From NCBI GenBank assembly GCA_963974475.1, contig CAXBCR010000001.1, positions 1 through 64,000 on the forward strand: a stretch of DNA of 64,000 bases, read 5' to 3'. The notes under the pieces are model-generated. The model worked only from the letters and a program-made list of their open reading frames with translations, had not been told where the DNA came from and ran no database searches. Within the stretch, counting starts at the first letter, position 1; every line of letters begins with the position of its first letter. Source of the stretch: CAJXZP01 sp963974475 (GTDB lineage Bacteria; Bacteroidota; Bacteroidia; Flavobacteriales_G; Salibacteraceae). Position numbers and translations under genes: made by a program. Shown in pieces: positions 1 through 8,229 of the stretch.

Positions 1-150
1 GGGGTGGGGTGCTTTTGCTTTGAATAATCTCTTTGAAACATTAAGAAGTTAAGGTTCATTAAGAAAAAATTATCCGCTGGGGTTGGGTGCTTTTGATTTG
101 AGTAATCTCTTTTGAAACATTAAGGAATTAAGGTGCATTTAGAAAAAAAA
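1..150. repeat. Two tandem copies of a 78-bp direct repeat
   Basis: The stretch GGGGTGGGGTGCTTTTG at position 1 recurs as GGGGTTGGGTGCTTTTG at position 79. The following bases, including GAAACATTAAG and the TTAAGG/CATT stretch, match with only a few differences through about position 148. The period is 78 bp. The first copy starts at the window edge, so the array may continue upstream. No coding frame fits. Its function is unknown. Confidence 0.75.
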
Positions 151-183
151 GAACCACGGGTTACACGAAAATTTTGGGCAAAA

Positions 184-211
184 AAAAGCCTCTTCCTAGG
201 AAGAGACTTTT
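184..211 (-). terminator. Rho-independent terminator of the FKBP pair
   Basis: CTCTTCC (191-197) pairs with GGAAGAG around a tight CTAG turn, and the stem extends through AAAAG/CTTTT. On the minus strand it is followed by a run of T (complement of the A run ending at 187). It lies about 20 bp past the stop codon of the minus-strand FKBP gene. Confidence 0.8.
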
Positions 212-229
212 AGATATTTTAATAATTGA

Positions 230-955
230 TTAGTTAATTTTAATCAACTCAACTTCAAAAATTAATGCTGCATATGGAGGAATATCCGCACCAGCACCTT
301 TCTCGCCATAAGCAAGGTTGTAAGGAATGAAGAAACGGTATTTTGCTCCAACACTCATTAATTGTACACCTTCTGTCCAACCTGCTATTACTTGGTTTAA
401 ACCAAATGTAGCCGGTTGACCTCTTTGTACTGAACTGTCAAATACTTTTCCATCAATAGTGGTTCCAGTATAATGTACAGTTACTTGATCAGTTGCTAAA
501 GGTTTTGCTCCTTCGGCTGGTGTTATTACTTCGTATTGTAATCCGCTAGCGGTTACGGTAACACCTTCTTTTTTAGCGTTAGCTGCTAAAAATGCGTCTC
601 CTTCTTTTGATGCCATTTTTGATTTTTCTTCTTGTAATTTACCAAAATAAGCTTGCAACGTTTGGTTTGCTTCTGCATCGGTTATTAATGTAGAATCACC
701 TGCTAAGGCAACTTTAATACCTTCTGCAAATGCAGCTTCATCAAGTGTGTCTAAACCTTGTTGTTTTAAATTGGCTATAATGTTCATTCCTAAAGCATAA
801 CTTACTTTAGTCATTTCATCGTTCATGTTTAATTCCATTTTTTGTACTTCTTCGGTTTTCTTTTTCTTGCATTTCTTTTTACATTTCTGTGCGTTGGCGG
901 TGCCTACCACAAAAAGACCAAGAATCAGTAAACCCGATTTTAAAAATAATTTCAT
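230..955 (-). CDS. FKBP-type peptidyl-prolyl cis-trans isomerase, exported
   Basis: This 241-residue protein is a Mip/FkpA-like prolyl isomerase expected to act on exported proteins in the periplasm. Residues 1-22 form a signal peptide ending in ANA. An N-terminal helical region with the MSYALG/MNI-type pattern follows (about 45-125), as in Mip-like dimerisation domains, and then the FKBP domain (about 150-241) with VHYTG, DGKVFDSS, VIAGWTEG, IPYNLAYGEKG and IFEVELI. The mature N terminus is unusual: it reads QKCKKKCKKKK, a dense lysine patch with two cysteines. There is no lipobox, so it is probably soluble or ionically attached. It is the second gene of a two-gene unit, 29 bp downstream of a lipoprotein paralogue, and ends at a clear terminator. 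The family is certain; the specific substrates are not. Confidence 0.93.
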   Translation of the reverse strand: MKLFLKSGLLILGLFVVGTANAQKCKKKCKKKKTEEVQKMELNMNDEMTKVSYALGMNIIANLKQQGLDTLDEAAFAEGIKVALAGDSTLITDAEANQTLQAYFGKLQEEKSKMASKEGDAFLAANAKKEGVTVTASGLQYEVITPAEGAKPLATDQVTVHYTGTTIDGKVFDSSVQRGQPATFGLNQVIAGWTEGVQLMSVGAKYRFFIPYNLAYGEKGAGADIPPYAALIFEVELIKIN

Positions 956-984
956 TGTATTTAATTTAATAAACCCGAATAGGT

Positions 985-1695
985 TTAGTTAGCTACAGAA
1001 ATCAACTCTACTTCAAAAATTAATGAAGAGTAAGGAGGAATACTTTCTCCAGCGCCATTTTCACCATAACCTAAATATTGAGGAATGTAAAAAACGTATT
1101 TTGAACCCGGAGTCATTAATTGTAATCCTTCTGTCCATCCTGGAATAACTTGATTTAAACCAAATGTAGCTGGCTCACCTCTTTGTACTGAACTATCAAA
1201 TACAGTTCCGTCCATTAATTTACCTGTATAATGTACAGTAACTTGATCAGTTGGACCTGGACGATCGCCAGCACCTTCTTCTACTACTTCATATAATAAA
1301 CCTGTTCCAGTTGCAATTACACCTTCTTTAGCTTCCATTTCGGTTAAGAATTTTTCGCCATCTTCTTTGTTTGAACCAAATTTCTCAGCGTTTTTTGCTG
1401 CTTGTAATTCTTGAAAATAAGCCTGTGCAATTTGTCCACCTTCATCTTTGGTAATTAATGATGCTGAATCACCGTCAAATCCACCTTGAACTCCAGCAGC
1501 AACAATAGCTGCATCAAAAGATTCCATATTGAAAGCTTCTTTTAGTTGACTACCAGTCATCATGCCCATAAAATAAGCAACGGTATCTTGTTTTGTGTTT
1601 AATACTACTTCTTTAGTGGTATTACCAGCGTTTTCACATCCTGTAAGAACCAATGTGCCAACGGCCAAGGTCAATACTAATCCTTTTAAATTCAT
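985..1695 (-). CDS. FKBP-type peptidyl-prolyl cis-trans isomerase, lipoprotein
   Basis: A 236-residue paralogue of the downstream FKBP. The N terminus has a lipoprotein signal with lipobox LTGC (Cys about 20), so it should be membrane-anchored and face the periplasm. A helical Mip-like N-terminal region (about 35-125) is followed by an FKBP domain (about 145-236) that is nearly identical in key stretches to its neighbour: VHYTG, FDSSVQRGEPATFGLNQV, GWTEGLQLM and IPPYSSLIFEVEL. The pair looks like a local duplication giving one soluble and one lipidated isomerase. It is the first gene of the unit. The family is certain; the role is inferred to be periplasmic folding. Confidence 0.93.
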   Translation of the reverse strand: MNLKGLVLTLAVGTLVLTGCENAGNTTKEVVLNTKQDTVAYFMGMMTGSQLKEAFNMESFDAAIVAAGVQGGFDGDSASLITKDEGGQIAQAYFQELQAAKNAEKFGSNKEDGEKFLTEMEAKEGVIATGTGLLYEVVEEGAGDRPGPTDQVTVHYTGKLMDGTVFDSSVQRGEPATFGLNQVIPGWTEGLQLMTPGSKYVFYIPQYLGYGENGAGESIPPYSSLIFEVELISVAN

Positions 1696-1809
1696 CTTTT
1701 GATTGTTTAATTTTATTGTTTTTAAAGTGGCGCGAATTTAACTTTTTTAACGCAATAGTTTAACGTTGTTTTTCATTATTTAACATCATTCGCCATCATA
1801 AATGCCTAA

Positions 1810-2589
1810 TTAATGCATTCCACGTCTTTTTTTCACTTCTTCGTAGGCTTGCTGCACCTTTTGAAACTTCTCTTTTGCGGCATTTTGAAATTCAGGACCT
1901 AAAGCAGTCACCTTATCTGGATGGTATTTTTTTGCCATTTTTCGATAAGCCTTTTTTACTTCTTCATCTGTAACGGATGAATCAATTTCTAAAATCTTAT
2001 ATGATGCCGAAACGCCCAGAGTTGATGACCCCGGTCTCGCCCCACTTTGTGAACCTTGCCCACCAAACATCGCATTGATAGAAAAAAAGTCTTTTTGAGA
2101 AATTCCGAGATACCTCGCAATCGTATTGAGGGTTTGTAATTCAATCGTTTCTACTTTACCATCGGAATAGCCAATCCCAAACAAATAGTGCATTAATTGT
2201 AAACGCATGGGATGGCTCATATTGGCTCGTATTTGTAAACAAACTTGCCGCACGGGTACTTCCGTTTTCAGCACCTCTTTTAAGGCTGCGGTCAACTCTT
2301 TTGCTTGGGGTACTCCAAATTGCTGTACCAAATAATTTTTGACAAAGTCCAATTCAGATTTCATAATCCGATTATCAGCTTTCATTACTGCAGCCGATAA
2401 AATCACCATACTCATACCAAAATCGCCTGCTTGTGCGTTCGCCTTCGAATTGGTAAAGGTTTGTTGGTTTTCCTGTTGATTACCCAAACCATTATCAAAT
2501 AATGCACCTAGTGCAAAACCGGCAACGGCACCTATTGGTCCACCCAATGACCAGCCTAGGCTACCTCCTACCCATTTTAAAAATCCCAT
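1810..2589 (-). CDS. TerB/DnaJ-domain co-chaperone-like protein (DjlA-like)
   Basis: This 259-residue protein has three parts. A glycine-rich hydrophobic N terminus (about 1-33, GGSLGWSLGGPIGAVAGF) could insert in or lie on a membrane. A TerB-like helical domain (about 55-175, with MVILSAAVMKADN and the YSDGKVETIE acidic helix) follows. A C-terminal J domain (about 194-256) carries the diagnostic HPD in AKKYHPDKV. This order matches DjlA-like DnaK co-chaperones, which stimulate DnaK ATPase. It is the last gene of a four-gene minus-strand unit and starts 2 bp after the potassium channel gene. The client is unknown. Confidence 0.88.
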   Translation of the reverse strand: MGFLKWVGGSLGWSLGGPIGAVAGFALGALFDNGLGNQQENQQTFTNSKANAQAGDFGMSMVILSAAVMKADNRIMKSELDFVKNYLVQQFGVPQAKELTAALKEVLKTEVPVRQVCLQIRANMSHPMRLQLMHYLFGIGYSDGKVETIELQTLNTIARYLGISQKDFFSINAMFGGQGSQSGARPGSSTLGVSASYKILEIDSSVTDEEVKKAYRKMAKKYHPDKVTALGPEFQNAAKEKFQKVQQAYEEVKKRRGMH

Positions 2590-2591
2590 TT

Positions 2592-3278
2592 CTAATTCTT
2601 ATCTATATGTTTGAATGATTCCTGAGAAATAAATTTCCCCACAATCATTCCTAAAATTATCGTTGAATAAAAAGCCCCGGTTATGGCAATTAACACACTA
2701 AAGGCTTTGGCCGCTGACGTTAATGGGAGCATATCTCCATATCCTAAAGTGGTCAAGGTTACAAAGGCGTAATAAATAGAATTAAAAAACTGATTAGTCT
2801 GTTCTTCATTAAAATTAAAAGACCCCGAATAATTGTTAGTCCACATATTAATGAGTATTGCCCAACTCAATCCTAAAAGTAGATACCCAGAAATAGAATT
2901 TATGACCACGTCAATTGCTACAATTTTTGATTTTGCGATGTATTTAATCAAAATAACGGTTAGCACTAAAAAGTAAAAAACTTGGAGGTATTGCACAATT
3001 TGCGAAAACAAATCCCCAAAATCAATGATTAATAAAATGGCCGATAAAATAATGGTCACCAACCCAAAAAGGAGTTTGAAATCCATTTTATTGGTTTTAT
3101 GCGAAAAAGTCACACTGAGTCCACTAATCAAAATAATAATGGTCATTAAATCAGCTAAAATCCGGCCACCGTTAAATATCTTTTCCCAAATAGGAGAACC
3201 TACTAATAATAGTAAACTCAATAATAAGAGGAGGTAATCAAACCTTCTCAAAAAATTTCTAAATCTATTTACAATCAT
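2592..3278 (-). CDS. Ion channel, two-pore-helix potassium channel family
   Basis: This 228-residue membrane protein has about five to six hydrophobic segments. The selectivity-filter motif is TLTTLGYGDMLPLT near residue 175, preceded by a pore helix (NSIYYAFVTL) and followed by a final membrane helix (VLIAITGAFYSTIILGMIVG). TLGYGD is the potassium-channel signature, so potassium conductance is the likely activity. There is no RCK/TrkA-N or cyclic-nucleotide domain, so gating is not predicted. It is co-transcribed with the TerB-DnaJ gene (2 bp) and lies 21 bp downstream of the TPM gene. Confidence 0.88.
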   Translation of the reverse strand: MIVNRFRNFLRRFDYLLLLLSLLLLVGSPIWEKIFNGGRILADLMTIIILISGLSVTFSHKTNKMDFKLLFGLVTIILSAILLIIDFGDLFSQIVQYLQVFYFLVLTVILIKYIAKSKIVAIDVVINSISGYLLLGLSWAILINMWTNNYSGSFNFNEEQTNQFFNSIYYAFVTLTTLGYGDMLPLTSAAKAFSVLIAITGAFYSTIILGMIVGKFISQESFKHIDKN

Positions 3279-3299
3279 CCAATTGTTGTCTTCTTCGTT

Positions 3300-4106
3300 T
3301 TACCAACTTCCTCCAGCGCCTCCGCCTCCAAAGCCTCCTCCACCAAAGCCACCAAAACCGCCTCCGCCAAAACCACCACCTCCTGAGGTGAAGTTATTGT
3401 ACGAGCCACCATGTCGCCCGGTATTACTCATCAACATCATGGCGGTCCAAAATGGAAGATTATTTCTTCGTCCGTAGGTTCTTGCTGAACGAGCGCGCCC
3501 AGCAAAAATAAATACCACCACCATTAACATAAATAAGAATGGAATTATGGATTCGCTACCCCCTCCAGAATTGGAAGCATACTGGTCCGAATTATATTCA
3601 CCCACAGAAAGTGATTTCAAAATCATCACCCCGTTTTCTACTCCATCAAACATTCTGCCTTGCTTAAAATAAGGAATCACCTCATTGTCTACAATCATTT
3701 TAGCGGTAGCATCTGGTATAGCGCCTTCTAAACCATAACCAACTTGAATAGCTATTTGACCTTTGGCATTACCTACTTTAGGTTTAATTAATACAACCAC
3801 TCCGTTGTCTTCCTTATGTCCTACGCCCCATGTTTTACCAATATTTTGGGCCACTTCCCATTTATCGTATCCTTCAAAATCATTCATGGTAACCACCACA
3901 ATTTGATTACTAGTAGAATCACTAAATGCCTCTAACTCTTGTTCTAAATATTGAATTTCTTGGGCAGAAAACACACCTGCATTGTCCACCACCATTTTTT
4001 GCGCGGCATTTTCGGGTACCGGTTGCGCCATTGCCGAATGGAAAGAAACGGTAAGAAATAAACCAATTACGAGCAAGGCTCTTATATATGTCTGTAAAGT
4101 TTTCAT
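3300..4106 (-). CDS. TPM-domain protein with glycine-rich tail (YgcG family)
   Basis: The start at 4106 gives MKTLQTYIRALLVIGLF, a normal signal peptide ending near AMA-QPVPEN; a longer frame upstream to 4151 would overlap the previous gene and spoil the signal. The TPM domain (about 30-165) has the typical VVDNAGVFSAQE start, then QIVVVTMNDFEGYD and GVVVLIKPK, and GYGLEGAIPDA. A membrane segment follows (about 190-210), then a tail of GGGGFGGGGFGG-type repeats ending in GGSW. TPM proteins are found beside LemA and in photosystem II assembly (Psb32), but their activity in bacteria is not settled. It starts 4 bp after a second TPM gene. Confidence 0.9.
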   Translation of the reverse strand: MKTLQTYIRALLVIGLFLTVSFHSAMAQPVPENAAQKMVVDNAGVFSAQEIQYLEQELEAFSDSTSNQIVVVTMNDFEGYDKWEVAQNIGKTWGVGHKEDNGVVVLIKPKVGNAKGQIAIQVGYGLEGAIPDATAKMIVDNEVIPYFKQGRMFDGVENGVMILKSLSVGEYNSDQYASNSGGGSESIIPFLFMLMVVVFIFAGRARSARTYGRRNNLPFWTAMMLMSNTGRHGGSYNNFTSGGGGFGGGGFGGFGGGGFGGGGAGGSW

Positions 4107-4110
4107 TTTT

Positions 4111-4557
4111 CTATTTTTTATCACCAAAAGAAATTTCATCAGAAAGTTCATTCACATCATCGGTTTGATATGGGAAATACGTTTTTAATTGTTGGCCAGC
4201 TTTAATAATACCTTCAGATAAACCTTTGGCATAATTACCGTTTTTGAAATTTTCGAGTACTAAATCTTTGGTGGTATCCCAAAAATGTTCATCCACCTTT
4301 TGATTAATACCTACATCTCCCAAAATAGCAAAGCCCTTAGGATTTAAAGATACATAAAACAAAACTCCATTTCTCAACTCAGTTTGGTGCATTTCCAATT
4401 TCTCGAAAATAAAAGCGGCATGATCCATTAGATCCTCCTTACACTTGTTTTCTATATGCAAACGAATTTCTCCAGAACTATTCATTTCGGCTTGGCCAAT
4501 AGCTTTCACCACCTGCGCTTGCTCTTCTTTGGTTAAAAAATTTTCAGCTGTGCTCAT
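4111..4557 (-). CDS. TPM-domain protein (TLP18.3/Psb32/MOLO-1 type)
   Basis: This 148-residue protein has no signal peptide. The single TPM fold shows FLTKEEQAQVVKAIGQAE, then SGEIRLHIENKCKEDLMDHA, GVLFYVSLNPKGFAILGD, and the C-terminal GIIKAGQQLKTYFPY. It is the first gene of the minus-strand operon with a secreted TPM protein, a potassium channel and a TerB-DnaJ protein. Such TPM pairs usually sit next to lemA; no lemA is seen here. The biochemical role is unknown. Confidence 0.88.
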   Translation of the reverse strand: MSTAENFLTKEEQAQVVKAIGQAEMNSSGEIRLHIENKCKEDLMDHAAFIFEKLEMHQTELRNGVLFYVSLNPKGFAILGDVGINQKVDEHFWDTTKDLVLENFKNGNYAKGLSEGIIKAGQQLKTYFPYQTDDVNELSDEISFGDKK

Positions 4558-4723
4558 AATAAAATTTGTGATTACAAAAGTAGCGAATAGCTTCGGATTA
4601 ACTAATGCCTTAGGATAAGCGGTAATTCACTTTATCACCCATTTTAGCCATTTGGCGATCTTTTATTCTAGAAGAAATCAATGACCTATGGAAATTAATG
4701 TGATTTTATCTAATTTAGTCGGC

Positions 4724-5182
4724 ATGAAAAGTCAAGAACAATGGTTTAGTGAGTATGCCGAAAGCCACTTAAATGCAACCAATCAGAAAATTCATTACGT
4801 GTGTGTGCCCGTTATTTATTTTAGCATTGTGGGTATGCTCATGAGTATTCCCTCAGAAATGATTTCGGCCAATTTGGGTTTTTCAAACCCCGTATTTGCT
4901 AATTGGGCTGCATTACTCATGTTGTTTTTACTCTTCTTTTACATTCGGTTGTCGGTTAAAACTTTTGTGCTCATGGCGGTATTTTCGCTCATTTCATTGT
5001 ATGGCAATTATTTCTTATCGCAAACCTTTCCTTTATTTATAGCATCACTTGTTTTATTTGTATTGGCTTGGATAGGTCAGTTTTACGGTCATAAAATTGA
5101 AGGTAAGAAACCTTCCTTTTTAAAGGATATCCAATTTTTACTTATCGGTCCGGCTTGGGTATTTGAAAAAATGAGTCGATGA
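4724..5182 (+). CDS. Mpo1-like (DUF962) integral membrane protein
   Basis: This small membrane protein (152 residues from the ATG at 4724; an ATG at 4688 would add 12) has four hydrophobic helices. The N terminus MKSQEQWFSEYAESHLNAT followed by KIHYVCVPVIYFS matches the DUF962/Mpo1 family, whose members begin with a W..Y...H..N....H..G/C.P pattern. A second histidine motif, GQFYGHKIEGKKPSF, lies near residue 130. Yeast Mpo1 is an iron-dependent dioxygenase in 2-hydroxy fatty acid alpha-oxidation that uses such histidines; whether the bacterial protein does the same is inference. I prefer the 4724 start because family members begin close to that motif. Confidence 0.8.
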   Translation: MKSQEQWFSEYAESHLNATNQKIHYVCVPVIYFSIVGMLMSIPSEMISANLGFSNPVFANWAALLMLFLLFFYIRLSVKTFVLMAVFSLISLYGNYFLSQTFPLFIASLVLFVLAWIGQFYGHKIEGKKPSFLKDIQFLLIGPAWVFEKMSR

Positions 5183-5213
5183 TATTATTAATCAAACTAT
5201 TTAAAATCATTCT

Positions 5214-5807
5214 TTGAATTCATTCCATCCTTCCCACCCATATATTCTAGAAAACAAAGTCGTACTCTTGCGGCCGTTAACTGCTAACGACTTAGCACAT
5301 TTACTACCATTTGCAATGCGCGAACCCGAATTGTGGAAGTATTCTTTGCTTTCGGCCAGTGGAGAAGATAACATGAGAAACTACCTCAACAAAGCTTTAG
5401 GTGAGCGAGAACTAGGAACGAGCCTACCATTTATAGTTTGGGACAAGCGCACACAGAAATATGCGGGAAGCACCCGTTTTTACGACATTCAAGAAAACCA
5501 TGAAACCACGCAATTGGGATATACTTGGTATGGCAAAGATTTTCAAGGAACGGGATTAAATAAAAACTGCAAGTATTTATTGCTTCAATTTGCCTTTGAT
5601 GTAATGAAGGTTAAAAGAGTAGAATTTAGAGCCGATGCAAATAATGCGCGTAGCATTGCCGCCATGAAAAGCCTGGGTTGTGTGGAAGAAGGAATTTTAC
5701 GAAGCAATTGCAATAGCCCCGATGGAAGAAGAGATTCTATTATACTAAGCATTTTACAATCTGAATGGCAAAAAGACGTTAAGCAGCAGCTAAAAAATAA
5801 AATATGA
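5214..5807 (+). CDS. GNAT-family N-acetyltransferase (RimJ/RimL-like)
   Basis: This protein has 197 residues and starts with TTG at 5214. The next ATG is 34 codons in and would remove the conserved first strand (VVLLRPLTANDLAHLLPFA). The GNAT fold is seen in the YTWYGKDFQGTGLNKNCKYLLLQFAFD stretch (acetyl-CoA loop with QGTGLN) and in the late NNARSIAAMKSLGCVEEGILR motif typical of RimJ/RimL enzymes that acetylate N-termini or small molecules. It overlaps the next acetyltransferase by 4 bp (ATGA), so the two are translationally coupled. The substrate is unknown. Confidence 0.85.
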   Translation: MNSFHPSHPYILENKVVLLRPLTANDLAHLLPFAMREPELWKYSLLSASGEDNMRNYLNKALGERELGTSLPFIVWDKRTQKYAGSTRFYDIQENHETTQLGYTWYGKDFQGTGLNKNCKYLLLQFAFDVMKVKRVEFRADANNARSIAAMKSLGCVEEGILRSNCNSPDGRRDSIILSILQSEWQKDVKQQLKNKI

Positions 5808-6223
5808 ATTTAATTGAAAATCCAGATCCAGAAACCATTGATTGGACACGCGTTGTAGCCCTATACAACAGCGTAAATTGGGAAAACCGATTGGAAAAAG
5901 AAGTTAAACGTGCTTTTCAAAAAAGTACATTTACTTGCTTTGTTTATATAGGAGCAGAGATCGTAGGTTTTGGTAGAACGTTTGATGATGGGCAGTATTA
6001 CGGCACTATTTGCGATTTAGTAATTCACCCTGATTTTCAAGGAAACGGCTATGGTAAAATGATTTTAAATAATTTGAAGGACCGCATGAAAGATTATTTT
6101 TTTGTAACGCTTACCGCAGCACCCGGCAAAGCACCTTTTTATGATAAAATGGGCTGGAAAAAACAAACCTCCGCATTTATCTGGCCTACTGGCAAAAAGC
6201 AAGAATCAGAGCATTGTGAGTAA
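5804..6223 (+). CDS. GNAT-family N-acetyltransferase
   Basis: A compact 139-residue GNAT enzyme. Motif A is VIHPDFQGNGYGKMILNNLKD (about 78-98), with Q-G-N-G-Y-G as the acetyl-CoA pyrophosphate loop. It is followed by the strand FVTLTAAPGKAPFYDKMGWKK, typical of small acetyltransferases. It is coupled by a 4-bp overlap to the preceding RimJ-like gene. The substrate is unknown. The two GNAT genes are not closely similar to each other. Confidence 0.87.
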   Translation: MNLIENPDPETIDWTRVVALYNSVNWENRLEKEVKRAFQKSTFTCFVYIGAEIVGFGRTFDDGQYYGTICDLVIHPDFQGNGYGKMILNNLKDRMKDYFFVTLTAAPGKAPFYDKMGWKKQTSAFIWPTGKKQESEHCE

Positions 6224-6659
6224 CCTATCCATTACTGAAAGAGATCGCCTTATTTCTGAATTTCTAGGAAAAAGAAGAAGCGGAATGGACAGTTCTCAAA
6301 TAAGAAAAACATTGCTAGCGGGGGGTATTCCAAAGGCGGAAGTATCTCAAATGATTACAGCAATCAATGAACTAGTTATTCAACCGAAGAATAATTCGCT
6401 TGGTCACTTATTCAAAAAATACCACGCCCAAGGTCGAATAGTTTTGGGCATTCTTGTTTTTGTAATTGGATTAATCTTACTTGTATTACAACTCACTCAA
6501 CATTTAGCGATAAATTATCTCAAAACAACCTTAATCCTTTTATTCACCGGCATCGGTTCGTATGCATCTGGAAAGTATGCGCTAAGAAAAATAACTCGAC
6601 CTATTAAAAAGTTTAATAGTAGTTTAAAACCAATAGACCGCAATTTATTTGACTTATAG
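6216..6659 (+). CDS. Small membrane protein of unknown function
   Basis: The start is taken as GTG at 6216, which overlaps the acetyltransferase stop by 8 bp; an ATG at 6141 in the same frame would overlap that gene by 83 bp. The product is 147 residues. The N-terminal half is soluble and charged (LSITERDRLISEFLGKRRSG, then a helical MITAINELV stretch). Two hydrophobic segments follow (about 72-96 and 104-122), and the tail is basic. I do not recognise the family. It is probably co-transcribed with the two GNAT genes. It converges on the DUF4421-like gene with 4 bp between stop codons. Confidence 0.6.
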   Translation: MSNLSITERDRLISEFLGKRRSGMDSSQIRKTLLAGGIPKAEVSQMITAINELVIQPKNNSLGHLFKKYHAQGRIVLGILVFVIGLILLVLQLTQHLAINYLKTTLILLFTGIGSYASGKYALRKITRPIKKFNSSLKPIDRNLFDL

Positions 6660-6663
6660 ACCC

Positions 6664-7797
6664 CTACTTCCTCTTTTTAATATTAAACCGTTTTCCTACG
6701 TATAATAATACAGAATTGGTGGTCGGAGTAATTCTGTAACCGTTGGCTTCTACAAATCGATTTGAATTAAAGGTGCGTAATCCCATCAGAAAATGCTTCG
6801 CTTCATAACCCATAGAGAAATTAAAGGCTAACCGTCCTATAAATCCATCATTGAGTTTCACCTCATTAATTTCGGTATATAAATTCACGTTTTTCAATCC
6901 AATACCGGGAACCATGGTCGCATTCACAAAAAACTTCTCCTTTATTACTAAGGTGTAGGTATACCCCACAGAAATACCAACCGAACGAGAGCGATACCCT
7001 ATTACATCAAAATCTACATTAATAGAATCCGGTAAATCTTGGGCAAAGGGAGTCTCTGCATTCGCTAAATCGAGGCTATAAAATAAACCAGCAACTAAAC
7101 TCCCCGCACTTTTAAGCTGTACCGCGTTTCGCAAATAGGCCGCTTTGTAGGAGAACTTTTTATTGTTGAAGAAATACCAACTAGAAAATCCCAAGGAATA
7201 GGTTTCCAAAGAGGTTACTATGGGTGTTTGGACTGCTCCTTTTATTTTTTTACCTCCTTGTTCTACCGAATTTACGTGAAACCCACGATAACGTTGTAAA
7301 TGACCTTGAAAAACAATCGCATCGGTATATAGGTTTAATCTGAAGTCATGTTTGGTAGTTTCTCCATATTTCGCTTTATCTGAAGATGAAGCTGGTAGGC
7401 CGAATGAAAAAGCGATACCGAACCATTGATAATTTACGCCAAAACCTATATTAGTGGAACCCGTTGGAGATAAATACAACTTCTTTCCTGTGCGTACATT
7501 CTCTACCGTTAGGCTATGTGATTTTAAAAGCACCCCGGTGGTTAATAATAATTTATCGGATACATCTTTAAATCGCTGTATAGCAACCTCAGCAATAGAA
7601 TCTACCTTACCAGTATCTTGTATGGACAGGGAGTCTATAAAAAGATTGTTCAATTCAATTACATCATCCGCGTATTTTAATCCGCGATACTGCATCTGGC
7701 CCATGGATATTCCTACCCATCCAAAAGTAAAGAGTATAAAACAAACGAAAGCAAACCGAAAATGAAGGCTTCCAGGTGGTAATTGTGATAATTTCAT
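6664..7797 (-). CDS. DUF4421-like outer-membrane protein
   Basis: The product has 377 residues from the ATG at 7797. The open frame continues upstream to 8049, but the upstream translation has no signal peptide, whereas at 7797 MKLSQLPPG is followed by a hydrophobic segment (FAFVCFILFTFGWVGISMG). After that come a short soluble part and alternating beta strands with GSTNIGFGVNYQWFGIAFSF, which resembles the Bacteroidota DUF4421 family, and a barrel-like C terminus ending in a TNSVLLYVGKRFNI strand. CAAAATTA at 7804-7811 (TAATTTTG on the minus strand) fits a -7 element very close to this ATG. The function is unknown. Confidence 0.65.
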   Translation of the reverse strand: MKLSQLPPGSLHFRFAFVCFILFTFGWVGISMGQMQYRGLKYADDVIELNNLFIDSLSIQDTGKVDSIAEVAIQRFKDVSDKLLLTTGVLLKSHSLTVENVRTGKKLYLSPTGSTNIGFGVNYQWFGIAFSFGLPASSSDKAKYGETTKHDFRLNLYTDAIVFQGHLQRYRGFHVNSVEQGGKKIKGAVQTPIVTSLETYSLGFSSWYFFNNKKFSYKAAYLRNAVQLKSAGSLVAGLFYSLDLANAETPFAQDLPDSINVDFDVIGYRSRSVGISVGYTYTLVIKEKFFVNATMVPGIGLKNVNLYTEINEVKLNDGFIGRLAFNFSMGYEAKHFLMGLRTFNSNRFVEANGYRITPTTNSVLLYVGKRFNIKKRK

Positions 7798-8229
7798 GGG
7801 ATGCAAAATTAAGGTTGTTAAGTGAATTACGTGTTTAGTAAATTCAAAATGGGCACATCCTTTTGATATAATCCCATAAATTTCTTTTATTCTATGCCTC
7901 TCACTTTCGTAATTCCAAGGTAAAATCACGTTTTCGGCCATTTTCAACCTTCCATACGCTAGTTTTTTTCTTTTCAAATTTCTCCAAGAAAGGTAATTCC
8001 CCCTATATATAATAAAGGTATACGACTCTATTTTTAACCAGAACGTCAAGTCATATCACTATAACTTAAATGTCTAATAAACAGTAATAACCATACAATT
8101 ATTGGTGAATCTATATTTAAACAGATTAAAATTTTACAGAAACAATCAACTTAACTCTCTACTCTACATTTGCCATGTAAATATGAAGCAATCCCCAAGC
8201 TTCAAGTATTAATAAAAGTTAAAAACAAA
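7798..8229. other. Divergent intergenic region
   Basis: This stretch of 432 bp lies between the DUF4421-like gene (minus) and the chaperone-like gene (plus). The minus-strand frame stays open through most of it, but the encoded residues look like non-coding translation (basic, no motif). It holds a possible minus-strand -7 element at 7804-7811 and a plus-strand TACATTTG at 8165-8172. I see no RNA gene or clear operator. Confidence 0.5.
8165..8172 (+). promoter_or_regulatory. Candidate -7 element (TACATTTG) of the chaperone/usher-like operon
   Basis: TACATTTG fits the Bacteroidota -7 consensus TAnnTTTG. Transcription would begin near 8179, leaving a leader of about 50 nt before the ATG at 8230. 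I see no good TTG at the -33 position, so this rests on one element. Confidence 0.4.

Noticed and set aside
3283..3477. Proline-rich open frame on the plus strand
   Set aside because: It is the antisense of the glycine-rich tail of the TPM protein (GGN codons read as CCN on the other strand), with no independent support.
6141..6223. Fusion or frameshift between the second GNAT gene and the following membrane protein
   Set aside because: The GNAT frame ends normally and a GTG at 6216 explains the next gene with an 8-bp overlap; no domain spans both.
7798..8049. N-terminal extension of the DUF4421-like protein
   Set aside because: The extended residues are basic and without motif, and the ATG at 7797 gives a proper signal sequence with a -7 element just upstream.
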